DNA of 64,000 nucleotides from Gammaproteobacteria bacterium (GCA_015709695.1 CP054183.1:310001-374000), one strand, 5' to 3'; counted from the first letter of the stretch, positions 24,584 to 33,892 are shown. Numbers and translations: made by a program. The notes: generated from the sequence alone by a model not told the origin.

Positions 24584-25645
24584 TCAGGGCTTGTCGCAAT
24601 CGGTGCGCTTGAGCACGACGCGACGGTTGAGTGCGCGACCTTCCTTGGTCTTGTTGTCGGCGACGGGCTGGCTCTCGCCGGCACCCGAGGCGGTGAGGCG
24701 GCCGGTGGCGATGCCCTTGGCCTGGAGGTAGTCGGCCACGGCCTGGGCACGGCGCTCGGAGAGCTTCTGGTTGTAGGCCTCGGCGCCGGAGCTGTCGGTG
24801 TGGCCGACGACGCTGCCGGAGACGAACTTCAGCCGGGTGAGGGTCTCGGCGACCTCGTCGAGGGTCTTGCGGCCCTCGTCGGTGAGTTCGGCGGAATTGA
24901 GGGCGAACTGCACCTGGCGGGTGACGTCGCAGGAGCAGCCCTGCGGGCCGACACGGTCACCCTTCGGGGTATCCGGGCACTGGTCGGCGCTGTCGACGAC
25001 ACCGTCGCCGTCGCTGTCGGCCGGCGGCGGAGGAGGAGGCGGCGGCGGGGGTGGCGGCGGCGGGGCGGCCGCCGCGACCGGGGCGGGCGCCGGCCTGGCG
25101 CGGGTGCCGAGTGCCACCTGGAAACCGGCGTTGATCATCCAGTCGTTGAGGCTGTCGCTGGCATCCTCCCAGCGATACAGCGCCTCGGTGCGCAGCGCCA
25201 CGCGCTCGCCCCACAGGTCCGTGAACAGGCCGACACCGCCCTGCGCCTGCAGGTTGTCCTGGTCACCGTTGGCGCCACCGGCGTCGTCGTTGACGAAGCC
25301 CAGGCCGGCGATCAGGTAGGGCGAGAAGCGCCCTGCGCGGTTGTAGACATTGAGGACGTTGACGATCAGTCCGGTCTGGTCGATGCTGGCGCTGCTGTGC
25401 TCGGCGTCGAGTGTCAGCCGTTGCACCGCGAGTTCCACGTTCCAGTGGTCCTCGAGCGCGAAGCCGGCGGCGAGCTGGCCGCCCTGAACACCGTCGTCGA
25501 GCTTGTCGCCGTTGATCCTGCCGTCCGGGTTGATGTAGGTCGCCATCGGCGTGATGTACGCCTGGCCGACCTCTTCCAGGGCATTCGCCGCCGGAACGCT
25601 CAGGCCGAGGGCAACGGCAGCGGTTGCCAGTGTCACTGTTCGCAT
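24584..25645 (-). CDS. OmpA-family porin with proline linker and C-terminal OmpA domain, 353 aa
   Basis: Signal peptide [20 protein letters not shown], then an OmpA-like eight-strand barrel, a run of 14 prolines, a thrombospondin-type-3 calcium motif [16 protein letters not shown], and a peptidoglycan-binding OmpA domain ([34 protein letters not shown]). Of two ATGs, 25645 is preferred: GAGG lies six bases upstream, while at 25651 it abuts the codon. It is 45 bp upstream of bufA and may be cotranscribed. It is a clear paralogue of the protein at 35519. Confidence 0.9.
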   Translation of the reverse strand: MRTVTLATAAVALGLSVPAANALEEVGQAYITPMATYINPDGRINGDKLDDGVQGGQLAAGFALEDHWNVELAVQRLTLDAEHSSASIDQTGLIVNVLNVYNRAGRFSPYLIAGLGFVNDDAGGANGDQDNLQAQGGVGLFTDLWGERVALRTEALYRWEDASDSLNDWMINAGFQVALGTRARPAPAPVAAAAPPPPPPPPPPPPPPADSDGDGVVDSADQCPDTPKGDRVGPQGCSCDVTRQVQFALNSAELTDEGRKTLDEVAETLTRLKFVSGSVVGHTDSSGAEAYNQKLSERRAQAVADYLQAKGIATGRLTASGAGESQPVADNKTKEGRALNRRVVLKRTDCDKP

Positions 25646-25899
25646 GGGCATCCTCACTGTTTCTTCTGTATTGCGGAGCCGCCGCCGCGACCGCCGGGAG
25701 CGCTCCCGGTTGCCGGACACGCCGTGGGGCTGTCGCGGAGTCGCGCCGATTGTAGCCCGGGACATGCTGCAAGAACACGCCACTGCCGGCGCTGGCCCGC
25801 GTCTGCTATCGTCTGGGCCCTGACAGCGAAACGGGGGGAGGCGCCACGATCCACGCGTGAGGGGGTGGCCTTGCCCCGACCCGCCTGAAAGCGCACGCC

Positions 25900-26538
25900 A
25901 TGCCGCAGCCACCCCATGTGTCCAAGCTGCCGATCCCCCCCGAGGCCGAGCTCGATGCGGACCTGCGCCGCTACTTCGACGTCTGCCGCGAACGCCTCGG
26001 CCTGCTGCCCAACGTGCTGTCGGCCCTCAGCCTGAAACCCGCACGGCTGCGCAACTTCATCAACTCCTACAACACGATCATGCTGGGCAAGGACTCGCGG
26101 CTGTCCGCGCTCGAGCGCGAGATGATCGCGGTGGTCGTCTCCAGCCACAACCGCTGCTATTACTGCCTGGTGGCGCATGGCCAGGCGGTGCGCGAGCTGT
26201 CGGGGGATCCGGAACTCGGCGAGATGCTGGTGATGAACTACCGCATTGCGCGCCTGCCGCCGCGCCACCGCGCCATGCTCGACTTCGCCTGGAAGCTCAC
26301 GGCGTCGCCCGGCGAGGTGGGCGACGCGGACCGCGCCACCCTGCGCCGCGCCGGCTTCAGCAGCGGTGACATCTACGACCTCTGCGAGATCGTCGGCCTG
26401 TTCAATCTCTCCAACCGCATGGCCATGGGGCTCGACATGATGCCCAACCGCGAGTACCACGCCATGCACCGCCAGCCCGTCAGGCGCGCCCGCGGCAAGC
26501 CGCCTGCCGCGCGCAAGCCCCGCCAGGGCCGCCGGTGA
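25900..26538 (+). CDS. peroxidase-related AhpD-like enzyme, 212 aa
   Basis: A longer carboxymuconolactone-decarboxylase type protein: RYFDVCRERLGLLPNVLSAL, SALEREMIAVVVSSHNRCYY and CLVAHGQAVRE carry the redox motif CYYCLVAH (about residues 87-94). The Cys-x-x-Cys and following His match the uncharacterised peroxidase-related branch. The C-terminal 25 residues are basic and disordered (RARGKPPAARKPRQGRR). Its stop overlaps the GTG of zntB, so the two are translated together. Confidence 0.85.
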   Translation: MPQPPHVSKLPIPPEAELDADLRRYFDVCRERLGLLPNVLSALSLKPARLRNFINSYNTIMLGKDSRLSALEREMIAVVVSSHNRCYYCLVAHGQAVRELSGDPELGEMLVMNYRIARLPPRHRAMLDFAWKLTASPGEVGDADRATLRRAGFSSGDIYDLCEIVGLFNLSNRMAMGLDMMPNREYHAMHRQPVRRARGKPPAARKPRQGRR

Positions 26539-27527
26539 ACCAGCAGCAGCCATTGCCCACGGAGCACGGCCTGGTCTGGGCCATGATCCTCGACCGCAAG
26601 GGCGGCGGCAGCCGCATCGGCTGGGATGGCCTCGCCAGCTGGCGTCCGGAGCAGGGCCTGCTCTGGGCGCATTTCGACATCAGCGAGCCGGCGCCGGAAC
26701 ACTGGCTGGAGGAAAAGAGCGGGCTGGAGTTGCCGATCGCCGCGGCGCTCGTCGCCGAGGACACGCGACCGCGCAGCGCCCCCTCGCGCAATGGCCTGCT
26801 GGTCATCCTGCGTGGGGTGAACCTCAATCCCGGCGCCGAGCCGGACGACATGGTTTCGGTGCGTGTCTGGCTGGAGCGCGACCGCATCTTCACGGCGCGG
26901 CGCCGGCAGCTGCGCATCAGCGGCGAGATCAAGGCGGCCATCGAGAGCGGGGAGGGACCCGCCAGCCCGGGCGAATTCCTCTGCGTGCTGGTGGAAGGCC
27001 TCGTCGACCGCATCGGCGAGTCGGTGGACGAGCTCGATGAACACATCGACGCCCTGGAGGAGGCCGCCGGCGAGCACAACATCATGGAAGTGCGCAGCCA
27101 GCTCGCCGACATGCGGCGGCAGACCGCCCACCTGCGCCGCTTCCTCGCGCCCCAGCGAGATGCACTCGACCGGCTGGTGCGCCAGCCCGATGCCGTGCTT
27201 TCCGACGCCGACAACCTCGCCATCCGCGAGCAGGCCGATCGCGTGCAGCGATTCATCGAGGACCTCGACCTGATCCGCGAGCGTGGCATGGTCTCCCAGG
27301 AAGAGTTCGTCAGCCGCCTCGCTTTCCAGCAGAACCAGCGCATCCTGGTGCTGTCGGTGCTCTCGGCGGTGTTCCTGCCGCTGACGTTCCTCACCGGCCT
27401 GATGGGCATGAACGTCGGCGGCATCCCCGGTGCCGAAACCACGCTCGGCTTCATCGGCGCCTCGGCGCTGCTGGTGGCGCTGGGTGCGCTCATCGCCGTC
27501 TATTTCCGTCGCCGCAAGTGGTTCTGA
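26535..27527 (+). CDS. zntB: zinc transporter ZntB (CorA family)
   Basis: 330 residues: a cytosolic alpha/beta funnel domain, a long helix (LVEGLVDRIGESVDELDEHI ... LRRFLAPQRDALDRL) and two C-terminal membrane helices with the pore motif GMNVGG (TGLMGMNVGGIPG). The protein is of normal ZntB length; start is GTG 26535 overlapping the previous stop (GTGA). ZntB transports Zn2+ across the inner membrane. The family assignment is firm, the transport direction is not visible in sequence. Confidence 0.9.
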   Translation: MNQQQPLPTEHGLVWAMILDRKGGGSRIGWDGLASWRPEQGLLWAHFDISEPAPEHWLEEKSGLELPIAAALVAEDTRPRSAPSRNGLLVILRGVNLNPGAEPDDMVSVRVWLERDRIFTARRRQLRISGEIKAAIESGEGPASPGEFLCVLVEGLVDRIGESVDELDEHIDALEEAAGEHNIMEVRSQLADMRRQTAHLRRFLAPQRDALDRLVRQPDAVLSDADNLAIREQADRVQRFIEDLDLIRERGMVSQEEFVSRLAFQQNQRILVLSVLSAVFLPLTFLTGLMGMNVGGIPGAETTLGFIGASALLVALGALIAVYFRRRKWF

Positions 27528-27555
27528 ACCCTCTGCGGCACCAGGAGGACAGTCC

Positions 27556-28776
27556 ATGAAGCAACAACGCCGACAATTCCTCGGCAGCCTGGCTGGCGCT
27601 GCAGTGGCCGCGCCGCTGGGTCGCCTGGCCATGGCCGCGCCGGCGGATGCCCCGGGCCTGCCCGCCGGTGCCGTGGAATCGGGCATCCTCGCGGCCCTGC
27701 CGGGCAAGCAGCCGCTCATCAAGCGCAGCTTCCGCGCACCGAACTACGAGACGCCGCTTAGCCACCTCGACCGCCTCTACACGGCCAACGATGCCTTCTT
27801 CGTGCGCTACCACCTGTCTTACATTCCCCGCGTCGATGCGCGCAGCTGGCGCCTGCGCGTGGCCGGCGCGGCAGTGAAGTCGCCGCGCGAGTTCAGCCTC
27901 GACGACCTTCGCCGCGACTTCGAGCAGGTGGAGATCGCGGCGGTCGCGCAGTGTTCCGGCAACCGCCGCGGCCTGTACCTGCCGCATGTCCCGGGGATCC
28001 AGTGGAGCCATGGCGCCATGGGCAATGCGCGCTGGCGCGGCGTGCGCCTGCGCGACATCCTCGCCCGGGCCGGCGTGCGCCCCGATGCGGTGGAGGTGGC
28101 CTTCGACGGTGCCGATGCCGGCGTGCTGGCGGCGACGCCCGACCTCGTCAAGAGCCTGCCCGTGGACAAGGCGCTCGACGAGAACACCCTGGTGGCCTTC
28201 GCGATGAATGGCGAGCCGTTGCCGCACTGGAATGGCTTCCCGGCCAGGCTGGTGGTGCCCGGCTGGACCGCGACCTACTGGATCAAGCATCTCGACCGGA
28301 TCGACGTGCTGGCCGCCGCCTTCGACGGCTACTGGATGAAGTCGGCCTATCGCCTGCCGCGGGATGCTTTCCCCGGGACGGCACCGTTCGCCTCCCAGGC
28401 CAACGAATCGACCACGCCGATCACCAGCATGGTGGTCAATTCGCTGGTGACCAACATGGAGAGCGGCCAGCGTGTGGCCGCGGGCGCAGCGGTGGCCATC
28501 CGCGGCATCGCCTGGGACGGTGGCCACGGCATACGCAAGATGGAGGTCGCCCACGGCGACGACGGGCCCTGGCTGCCGGCCGGACTCGGCGAGGACGCCG
28601 GGCGGTTTTCCTGGCGGCCATGGCATTACAGCTTCCGCCCGGAAGCGAAGGGGCGCCACCGCCTGCGGTTTCGCGCCACCAGTCACGCCGGCGAGGTGCA
28701 GGGCAGCCAGCTGGTGCCCAATCCCGCCGGCTACCACCACAACCTCATCCAGGTGCTCGACCTGGAGGTCGGCTGA
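27556..28776 (+). CDS. SorA-like molybdopterin sulfite dehydrogenase catalytic subunit, 406 aa
   Basis: Tat signal QRRQFLGSLAGAAVAA at the N-terminus implies folding with its cofactor before export to the periplasm. The sulfite-oxidase fold is shown by FVRYHLSYIPRVDARSWRLR, the Cys ligand to molybdenum in AAVAQCSGNRRG, RWRGVRLRDILARAGVR, and the dimerisation domain ITSMVVNSLVTNMESGQRVA. ATG 27556 follows AGGAGG. The next gene encodes a small cytochrome c, as in SorAB, the electron acceptor. Sulfite is the likely substrate, but related enzymes with other substrates exist. Confidence 0.85.
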   Translation: MKQQRRQFLGSLAGAAVAAPLGRLAMAAPADAPGLPAGAVESGILAALPGKQPLIKRSFRAPNYETPLSHLDRLYTANDAFFVRYHLSYIPRVDARSWRLRVAGAAVKSPREFSLDDLRRDFEQVEIAAVAQCSGNRRGLYLPHVPGIQWSHGAMGNARWRGVRLRDILARAGVRPDAVEVAFDGADAGVLAATPDLVKSLPVDKALDENTLVAFAMNGEPLPHWNGFPARLVVPGWTATYWIKHLDRIDVLAAAFDGYWMKSAYRLPRDAFPGTAPFASQANESTTPITSMVVNSLVTNMESGQRVAAGAAVAIRGIAWDGGHGIRKMEVAHGDDGPWLPAGLGEDAGRFSWRPWHYSFRPEAKGRHRLRFRATSHAGEVQGSQLVPNPAGYHHNLIQVLDLEVG

Positions 28777-28787
28777 GGGAGGATGCC

Positions 28788-29081
28788 ATGAGGAATTCCG
28801 CCGCTGCCTGCCTGCTGGTCCTGCTGTGTTCCCTGCCGGCGCAGGCCGACGAGAGCCGGATCGAGCTGCGCGAAGGACCGGGCAAGGTGCTGGTGCAGGC
28901 CAACTGCATCACCTGCCACAGCCTGGACTACATCCCCATGAACTCGGTGTTCCTCGACCGCGCAGGGTGGCAGAAGGTCGTCGACAAGATGATCAATGTG
29001 ATGGGCGCCCCGGTGCGGCCCGGGGATGTCGCGCCCATCGTCGATTACCTGAGCACCGCCTACGGCCGCCCGGCCGGCTGA
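28788..29081 (+). CDS. SorB-like small monoheme cytochrome c, 97 aa
   Basis: Signal peptide (MRNSAAACLLVLLCSLPAQA) followed by one heme-binding site CITCHSLDYIPMNS and a C-terminal helix WQKVVDKMINVMGAPVRPGD; Met in the C-terminal half is the probable axial ligand. It starts 11 bp after the SorA-like gene with GGAGG upstream. The natural role is to take electrons from the molybdenum subunit in the periplasm. Confidence 0.85.
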   Translation: MRNSAAACLLVLLCSLPAQADESRIELREGPGKVLVQANCITCHSLDYIPMNSVFLDRAGWQKVVDKMINVMGAPVRPGDVAPIVDYLSTAYGRPAG

Positions 29082-29088
29082 GTCCTGC

Positions 29089-29895
29089 CTACCAGGGAAT
29101 CTCGCTGCGGTCCTCGTAGGAGAGGAACTTGCCGTTGTCGGCGGGCGTGAGGCTGTCGATGATGCCGAGCATCTTCGTCACGCTTTCCGGTGCCTCGATC
29201 ACGCCCGGCCGCTTGATGGCCCGCAGCTTCGGGTCGGTCACGGTGTTGACCTGCCCCGGCGAGAGCAGCACCAGGGTGACGCCCTTCTTCGGCGTCTCGA
29301 ACGCCAGCGTGTACATGTACATGTCCAGCGCCGCCTTGCTGCCGCGGTACTCGTACATCATGGGCATCTTCGGGCTTTCGGCGAACGATCCGCCCTTGCT
29401 GGAGAGGACCACGATCTGCTTCTTCGTCGATGCCGCCACCTGGCCCATGAAGGCCTGGCACATCTTCAGGGGGCCGATGGCGTTGACCAGCAGGCTCTGG
29501 CGCGCGATGTCGAAGTCCACGCCGGCCAGCGGCTTGAAGGCCGATGGATAGCTGGGCGTGACGGCCGCGTTGAGCAGCAGGATATCGATGGGCTGGTCCC
29601 GGTAGCGGTTCGCCAGGGCGTCGATCGCCGCGAAGTCCAGGACGTCCAGCGGCTCGACCACCACGCCGGGGTGCGCCCGCGCCAGCTGCTGCAGCTCGCT
29701 GGCCTCTGCCGGCTTGCGGGCGGTGGCGATGACGTTCCAGCCGCGGGCGGCGATCTGGCGCACGTACTCCAGGCCGATGCCGCGACTGGCTCCGGTGACG
29801 AGCACTGTCGGTTTGCCGGCCTCGAGGCCGGAAGCGGTGGAGCTGGCGGCCAGCGTCGCGAAGGCCAGGGCAGCGCCGAACAGGTTCCTGATCAT
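29089..29895 (-). CDS. SDR-family oxidoreductase with signal-like N-terminus, 268 aa
   Basis: Classical short-chain dehydrogenase: TGASRGIGLEY (cofactor-binding TGxxxGxG), LLLNAAVTPSY (NAA version of NNAG), catalytic YRGSK in YEYRGSKAALDMYMYT and the Ser in VVLSSKGG. Residues 1-22 (MIRNLFGAALAFATLAASST) look like a cleavable signal peptide before the fold starts at AGKPTVLVTGAS. This is the second secretory-looking nicotinamide dehydrogenase in the window. The substrate is unknown. It converges with the cytochrome gene (7-bp gap). Confidence 0.85.
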   Translation of the reverse strand: MIRNLFGAALAFATLAASSTASGLEAGKPTVLVTGASRGIGLEYVRQIAARGWNVIATARKPAEASELQQLARAHPGVVVEPLDVLDFAAIDALANRYRDQPIDILLLNAAVTPSYPSAFKPLAGVDFDIARQSLLVNAIGPLKMCQAFMGQVAASTKKQIVVLSSKGGSFAESPKMPMMYEYRGSKAALDMYMYTLAFETPKKGVTLVLLSPGQVNTVTDPKLRAIKRPGVIEAPESVTKMLGIIDSLTPADNGKFLSYEDRSEIPW

Positions 29896-30097
29896 GGCAA
29901 TGACTCTCCCGTTGTCACCCGGCAGGGATGACCGGGACCCGGGCGATCTTAGGGACAGGCGCCGCCCCCCTCAACGCCGACGCTGTCGCTGTCCCCACCG
30001 TGGTGGCAGCTTGTCGCAGCCCGGGCACGGGGGCGGTGGCGCATGCGATAATTCCGCGCCAACAGCCGCCCGGAATCCAGACAGGGAGAAGAACATC

Positions 30098-30616
30098 ATG
30101 AGTGCCGCCCATCGCTGGCTCGAACCCGAGAACTGGCCCAAGGTTCCCATGCCGCGCAAGGACCTCGAGGCCCGGATCGAACGCATCCTGACGCTTACCA
30201 ACATCGCCTACCTCGGCACGCTCGGCAAGAACGGGCCGATCGTCAGTCCGCTGGAGTTCTATGCCGACGGCCTGGACGTCTACGTCTTCCCGCAGCCCAA
30301 CAGCCCGAAGCTCAAGGCCATGCAGCGCGATCCGCGCATCTGCCTCGCGGTCGCCAACCCGATGGCCGGCTGGGCCTGCGCCATGGGCTGCCAGTTGTTC
30401 GGCAACGCCGAATTGCTCGATCCCGAGACCACGGACTGGAACCGCGGCATGGAAATCTTCAAGTGGCCGGCCTCGTCCTTCGAGATCGGCCGTCTGTCGA
30501 AGGAACCGCCCAAGGGCCAGCTGATGCGCCTGCGGCCGGAGCGCATCGTCTACACCGAGCACTTCCTGCGCCGCGACGGCTACGCGCCCCGGCAGATCTG
30601 GATGCGCAATCCCTGA
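30098..30616 (+). CDS. pyridoxamine 5'-phosphate oxidase-fold protein, 172 aa
   Basis: A split-barrel flavin-binding fold: RIERILTLTNIAYLGTLGKN, GPIVSPLEFYADGLDVYVF and KLKAMQRDPRICLAVANPMA. It could use FMN or, given the F420 genes nearby in this genome, F420, as many split-barrel reductases do; the sequence alone does not decide. ATG 30098 follows GGGAGAAG. A 202-bp gap to the divergent SDR gene should hold promoters of both. Confidence 0.75.
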   Translation: MSAAHRWLEPENWPKVPMPRKDLEARIERILTLTNIAYLGTLGKNGPIVSPLEFYADGLDVYVFPQPNSPKLKAMQRDPRICLAVANPMAGWACAMGCQLFGNAELLDPETTDWNRGMEIFKWPASSFEIGRLSKEPPKGQLMRLRPERIVYTEHFLRRDGYAPRQIWMRNP

Positions 30617-30634
30617 GCCGCGGTCATCCCTGAA

Positions 30635-30659
30635 GCCGGGCCGCGCTCAGTGGCCCGGC
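30635..30659. terminator. hairpin between convergent genes
   Basis: GCCGGGCC (30635-30642) pairs with GGCCCGGC (30652-30659) across a 9-nt loop in the 30-bp gap between the PNPOx-like and MFS genes, whose 3' ends face each other. No T-run is present. Confidence 0.45.
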
Positions 30660-31822
30660 CTGGCGGCAATGCCCTTCACGCGGTTGGCCGCCGGGATGAA
30701 CAGCAGCAGCGCCACCACGATGCACACTGCCGCCACGTAATTGGCGGCGACGTAGGTGCCTTCCGTGAGGAAGAACTTGGTGATCGTCGGACCGAGGAAG
30801 AACCCGCCGATCTGCGTCGTGGGGATCAGCAGGCTGATCTTGCCGGTGGTGTCGCTGGCCGCGACGGTGCCCATGAGGTAGGGCCCGGTGAGGTTCCAGA
30901 AGACCTGGAACGTGGCCGCAGTCATCGCGAACTGCAGCCATGGCATCTCGCCCCGGAGCAGGAGCACCATGACGAACTGCATCGTCAGGGCCACGCTAAC
31001 CGGCAGCAGGCGGCCGAAGCGATCGCCCATGGCGGCAGCCGCCAGCGCACCGACCACGGCGATGCCGGTGGACAGGGCGAGTGCCTTGCCCACGTCCAAC
31101 TTTGCCGCCGACATCGCGACCGCGTCGCATCCGGGGCAGGTGACTTCCACGCCGATGAGCTTGATGGACGCCCAGAGCGCGCCCAGACCCGTGCACCAGA
31201 CCAGCATCACGGCCAGCGCGCCGAGCGCCGGCACCACGGAGCCGGCAGGCTGTGCTGCCGCGGCTTTGTGGCCGCTGGCGGCGGGCTGGGGAATCCAGGC
31301 GCTGGCCGGCAGCGCGATGATCGCCAGTCCCGCCATGGGCAGCGTGACCCCGGAGATGCCGGCGTCATGGGGCATGGGCAGGAAGCGGAAGAAGGCGACG
31401 CCGAGCAGCACCTGCGCCGCGATGACGAAGGCAAAGTTGCGGTCCTTCTGTGTGGTATGGCTGATGATCGCGACGCTCAGCGCGAAAGCGGTGCCCTCGC
31501 CGAGCACGCCGATGGCGAAGCGCAGGATGCCGAGCATGGTCGGGCTGGTTTCGTAGGCGGAGAGGATGTTGCCGCCGATGATCACCAGCAGGGATGCGAC
31601 CGCCGCCAGCCGCCAGGGCAATCTCTGCATCCAGAAGAGCGCCAGCACCGGCCCCAGCGCCGTGCCGAGGGCCTCCAGCGCGGTGATGAAGAAGGCGTCC
31701 CCGGCCTGGAATCCCAGCCGGGTGATCATCACTTCGACGAGGATGGGCTGGCCCATGATCGCGAAGACACCACAGCAACCCAGCAGCATCGCCGCGATGA
31801 CGGCGGCCGGTTTGTCGGCCAT
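30647..31822 (-). CDS. MFS transporter, 391 aa
   Basis: Twelve hydrophobic helices with characteristic features such as ALGTALGPVLALFWMQRLPW and a central loop. ATG at 31822 is preferred over the upstream ATG (31843): an AGGGGGG stands nine bases before it. The central periplasmic loop contains an odd CPGC motif (VEVTCPGCDAVAMSAA), which might bind metal. Substrate unknown. It neighbours an IclR regulator on the same strand (gap 70 bp), so regulated uptake of an organic acid or aromatic compound is possible. Confidence 0.8.
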   Translation of the reverse strand: MADKPAAVIAAMLLGCCGVFAIMGQPILVEVMITRLGFQAGDAFFITALEALGTALGPVLALFWMQRLPWRLAAVASLLVIIGGNILSAYETSPTMLGILRFAIGVLGEGTAFALSVAIISHTTQKDRNFAFVIAAQVLLGVAFFRFLPMPHDAGISGVTLPMAGLAIIALPASAWIPQPAASGHKAAAAQPAGSVVPALGALAVMLVWCTGLGALWASIKLIGVEVTCPGCDAVAMSAAKLDVGKALALSTGIAVVGALAAAAMGDRFGRLLPVSVALTMQFVMVLLLRGEMPWLQFAMTAATFQVFWNLTGPYLMGTVAASDTTGKISLLIPTTQIGGFFLGPTITKFFLTEGTYVAANYVAAVCIVVALLLFIPAANRVKGIAARPGH

Positions 31823-31892
31823 GTGAAATTTCCCCCCTGGCATGGCGACCGGGGCGATGCCTGCCTCCGGCGCGGGCCTACTGTACCCGAAT

Positions 31893-32663
31893 TCAGCCGC
31901 CGGGCGGTCGTGCCAGGCCGTGCAGCGCCTCGCGCAATCGCTGGCGCATGATGCGGATGATCGGCTTCTCTCGCGGCTGGATGCGGTCCTTGCCACCGGA
32001 TACCGTCAGGACCAGCGACATGCCGGCGGCCTGCGTGGGCACCGGGAGGCTGACGGCCCCGACGCCCTTCAGCAGCACGTCATAGCCGGCGAAGACGCCC
32101 TGCGAGCGGATGCGGCGGACCTGCTCCATGATCTGCTCGCGCTGGCGACGCGAGCGCGGGCCGCCGCGCGGATCGAGGTGGTCGAAGTATGCGTCCAGCT
32201 GCCCGTCGTCCAGCGTGGCGAGCAGGGTGCGCCCAGCGGTGCTGCGCCACAGGGCGCCGCCCATCCCGGCGGCGACCTGCATGGCCAACCCATGCGTGGC
32301 ACGGCAGACGTAGAGCACCTGCACGTGGCCCTGGGTCGCCGTGCTCAGGGTGCAGGTCTCCTCCAGTTCCCGGGCCAGCGAGTCGACCAGCGCCAGCAGC
32401 GGGTCCGGCAGCAGGATCGTCGTACCGAGCCAGTCGCCGAGCTGGCAGACCTTCGCCGTCGGAAAGTAGGTCTTCGCCGGCATGGTGTAGGCCAGGTAGC
32501 CGATGTCGACGAGTTCGCCGAGCAGCACCCGCACGCTCGGCTGCGGGAGGCGCAGCGCATGCTGGATCTGCGCGGCCGTCATCGGCTGGCGCCGCTCGCG
32601 GAACAGCTCCAGCACGCGGAAGCCGCGGGAGACGGACTTGCTGATGTTGGCCTGCGGGCTCAT
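31893..32663 (-). CDS. IclR-family transcriptional regulator, 256 aa
   Basis: N-terminal winged helix (SVSRGFRVLELFRERRQPMT, ALRLPQPSVRVLLGELVDIG) followed by an effector domain with the IclR signature around GAVSLPVPTQAAGMSLVLTV. The ATG 32663 gives a typical length; an upstream open extension lacks homology. Such regulators control catabolic operons in response to small acids; the adjacent MFS, DUF1838 and SDR genes are plausible targets. Confidence 0.85.
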   Translation of the reverse strand: MSPQANISKSVSRGFRVLELFRERRQPMTAAQIQHALRLPQPSVRVLLGELVDIGYLAYTMPAKTYFPTAKVCQLGDWLGTTILLPDPLLALVDSLARELEETCTLSTATQGHVQVLYVCRATHGLAMQVAAGMGGALWRSTAGRTLLATLDDGQLDAYFDHLDPRGGPRSRRQREQIMEQVRRIRSQGVFAGYDVLLKGVGAVSLPVPTQAAGMSLVLTVSGGKDRIQPREKPIIRIMRQRLREALHGLARPPGG

Positions 32664-32697
32664 GCGCAGCTGCCCCGGGGCGGTTGCCCGGGACCGG

Positions 32698-32964
32698 TCA
32701 CGGACTCCGGCCGGGGGTCTCGCGCTGGTAGCGCGCCTTCCATTCGGCGTAGGGCATGCCGTAGATGCGCTCGCGTGCCGCATCGTCTCCCAGCTCGACG
32801 CCCCGCTCCGCGGCCGCGGCGCGATACCACTTCGCCAGGCAGTTGCGGCAGAAGCCCGCGAGGTTCATCAGCTCGATGTTCTGCAGGTCCCTGCGGGAAT
32901 CCAGGTGCTGGAGCAGGCGGCGGAAAGCCGCTGCCTCCACTTCGATGCGGGTCTGGTCGTCCAT
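32698..32964 (-). CDS. DUF1244 protein, 88 aa
   Basis: Matches DUF1244 end to end: AFRRLLQHLDSRRDLQNIEL, MNLAGFCRNCLAKWYRAA and RIYGMPYAEWKARYQ. The CRNC pair suggests a metal or redox site. ATG 32964 is chosen at the family start; upstream codons run into the gap. It is 34 bp upstream of the IclR gene on the same strand. Function of the family is unknown to me. Confidence 0.85.
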   Translation of the reverse strand: MDDQTRIEVEAAAFRRLLQHLDSRRDLQNIELMNLAGFCRNCLAKWYRAAAAERGVELGDDAARERIYGMPYAEWKARYQRETPGRSP

Positions 32965-33013
32965 GGTCCTCCTGGCGCCGGCCGTTTCCGGGAGGCTGGC
33001 GCCCGCCTGCATG

Positions 33014-33892
33014 TTACCGGACCGGTGCGGGCTGTTGCTCCCTGGCGTAGTGCTCCAGGCTCGAATGACTCGGGCCGTAGTCCTCGGTGGGTGCACTGAG
33101 CATGTCGGGCCGGTGCTTCATGGCATATTCCACCACGTGCTTCGGCAACTGCTCGATGGAATCGAAGCCGGTCATGGTCGAGGCGTACAGGCAGTGGCCC
33201 GCCGTGGTGCCCATGAGCATGAACGGCAGCCAGGGGGTGATGCGGTGCCAGGTGCCGACATAGGGAACGGCAGTGAGGGCGGGGTCCTCCAGGTCCTTGC
33301 GCTTGACGAAGTAGCGCATCATCTCGGTGGCCTGCACCTTCGGGCCCGAGGATTCGCGCGGCCATTTTTCGGGCGACAGCGGATTCGGGTAGTTGAGGTG
33401 CATGTCGGTGGACAGCACCAGCGTATCGGTGCCCAGCTCCTGCCAGGGGAACAGCAGCGGGATCTTCGGCAGCTTGCTGCGGTCCCCCGCGAAGTCCTCG
33501 GGCGCGAGGATCAGCGTGTCGCTGATGGTGTAGTTGAACGGGTCGTTCCACACCTGCACGATGCGGTTGGTCTCGCCGGTGAACGGATTGCTGAATTCCT
33601 CGATGATCGCCCCGGGCTCGCCGCGCCGGCTGAGCTCGGTGTAGAAGATCACTTCCTTGTTGAGGCGGCGGATGTTGCCATCCGGCAGCGGCACCAGGCG
33701 CGTGGCCAGGAAGGTCTGGAAGCCGAGGAACGGCTTGACGGCCTCGCCGGGGCGCACCGCCATGACCGTGCCGGTGCAGTAGCCGATGCGCTCCTTCGAG
33801 GAGTCCATGTTGCCGTGGATGCGCGCCCAGGCATCGCGGTTCCAGCGCGGGCTGTTGACATCGATCCGGGTCTCGAAGGGAATGATCGCCAT
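33014..33892 (-). CDS. DUF1838 family protein, 292 aa
   Basis: The chain has the features of DUF1838: KERIGYCTGTVMAVRPGEAV, PFLGFQTFLATRLVPLPDGN, IEEFSNPFTGETNRIVQVWN and DPFNYTISDTLILAPEDF. No signal peptide or membrane segment. The family is enriched in genomes that degrade sterols, terpenes and other complex organics, but no biochemical function is established to my knowledge. It may belong with the SDR, MFS and IclR genes. Confidence 0.75.
   Translation of the reverse strand: MAIIPFETRIDVNSPRWNRDAWARIHGNMDSSKERIGYCTGTVMAVRPGEAVKPFLGFQTFLATRLVPLPDGNIRRLNKEVIFYTELSRRGEPGAIIEEFSNPFTGETNRIVQVWNDPFNYTISDTLILAPEDFAGDRSKLPKIPLLFPWQELGTDTLVLSTDMHLNYPNPLSPEKWPRESSGPKVQATEMMRYFVKRKDLEDPALTAVPYVGTWHRITPWLPFMLMGTTAGHCLYASTMTGFDSIEQLPKHVVEYAMKHRPDMLSAPTEDYGPSHSSLEHYAREQQPAPVR

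Noticed and set aside
25020-25075. CRISPR-like or tandem repeat
   Set aside because: The GGC/GGT-rich repeat is simply the codons of a proline linker in the OmpA-family gene; the same applies at 35960-36030.
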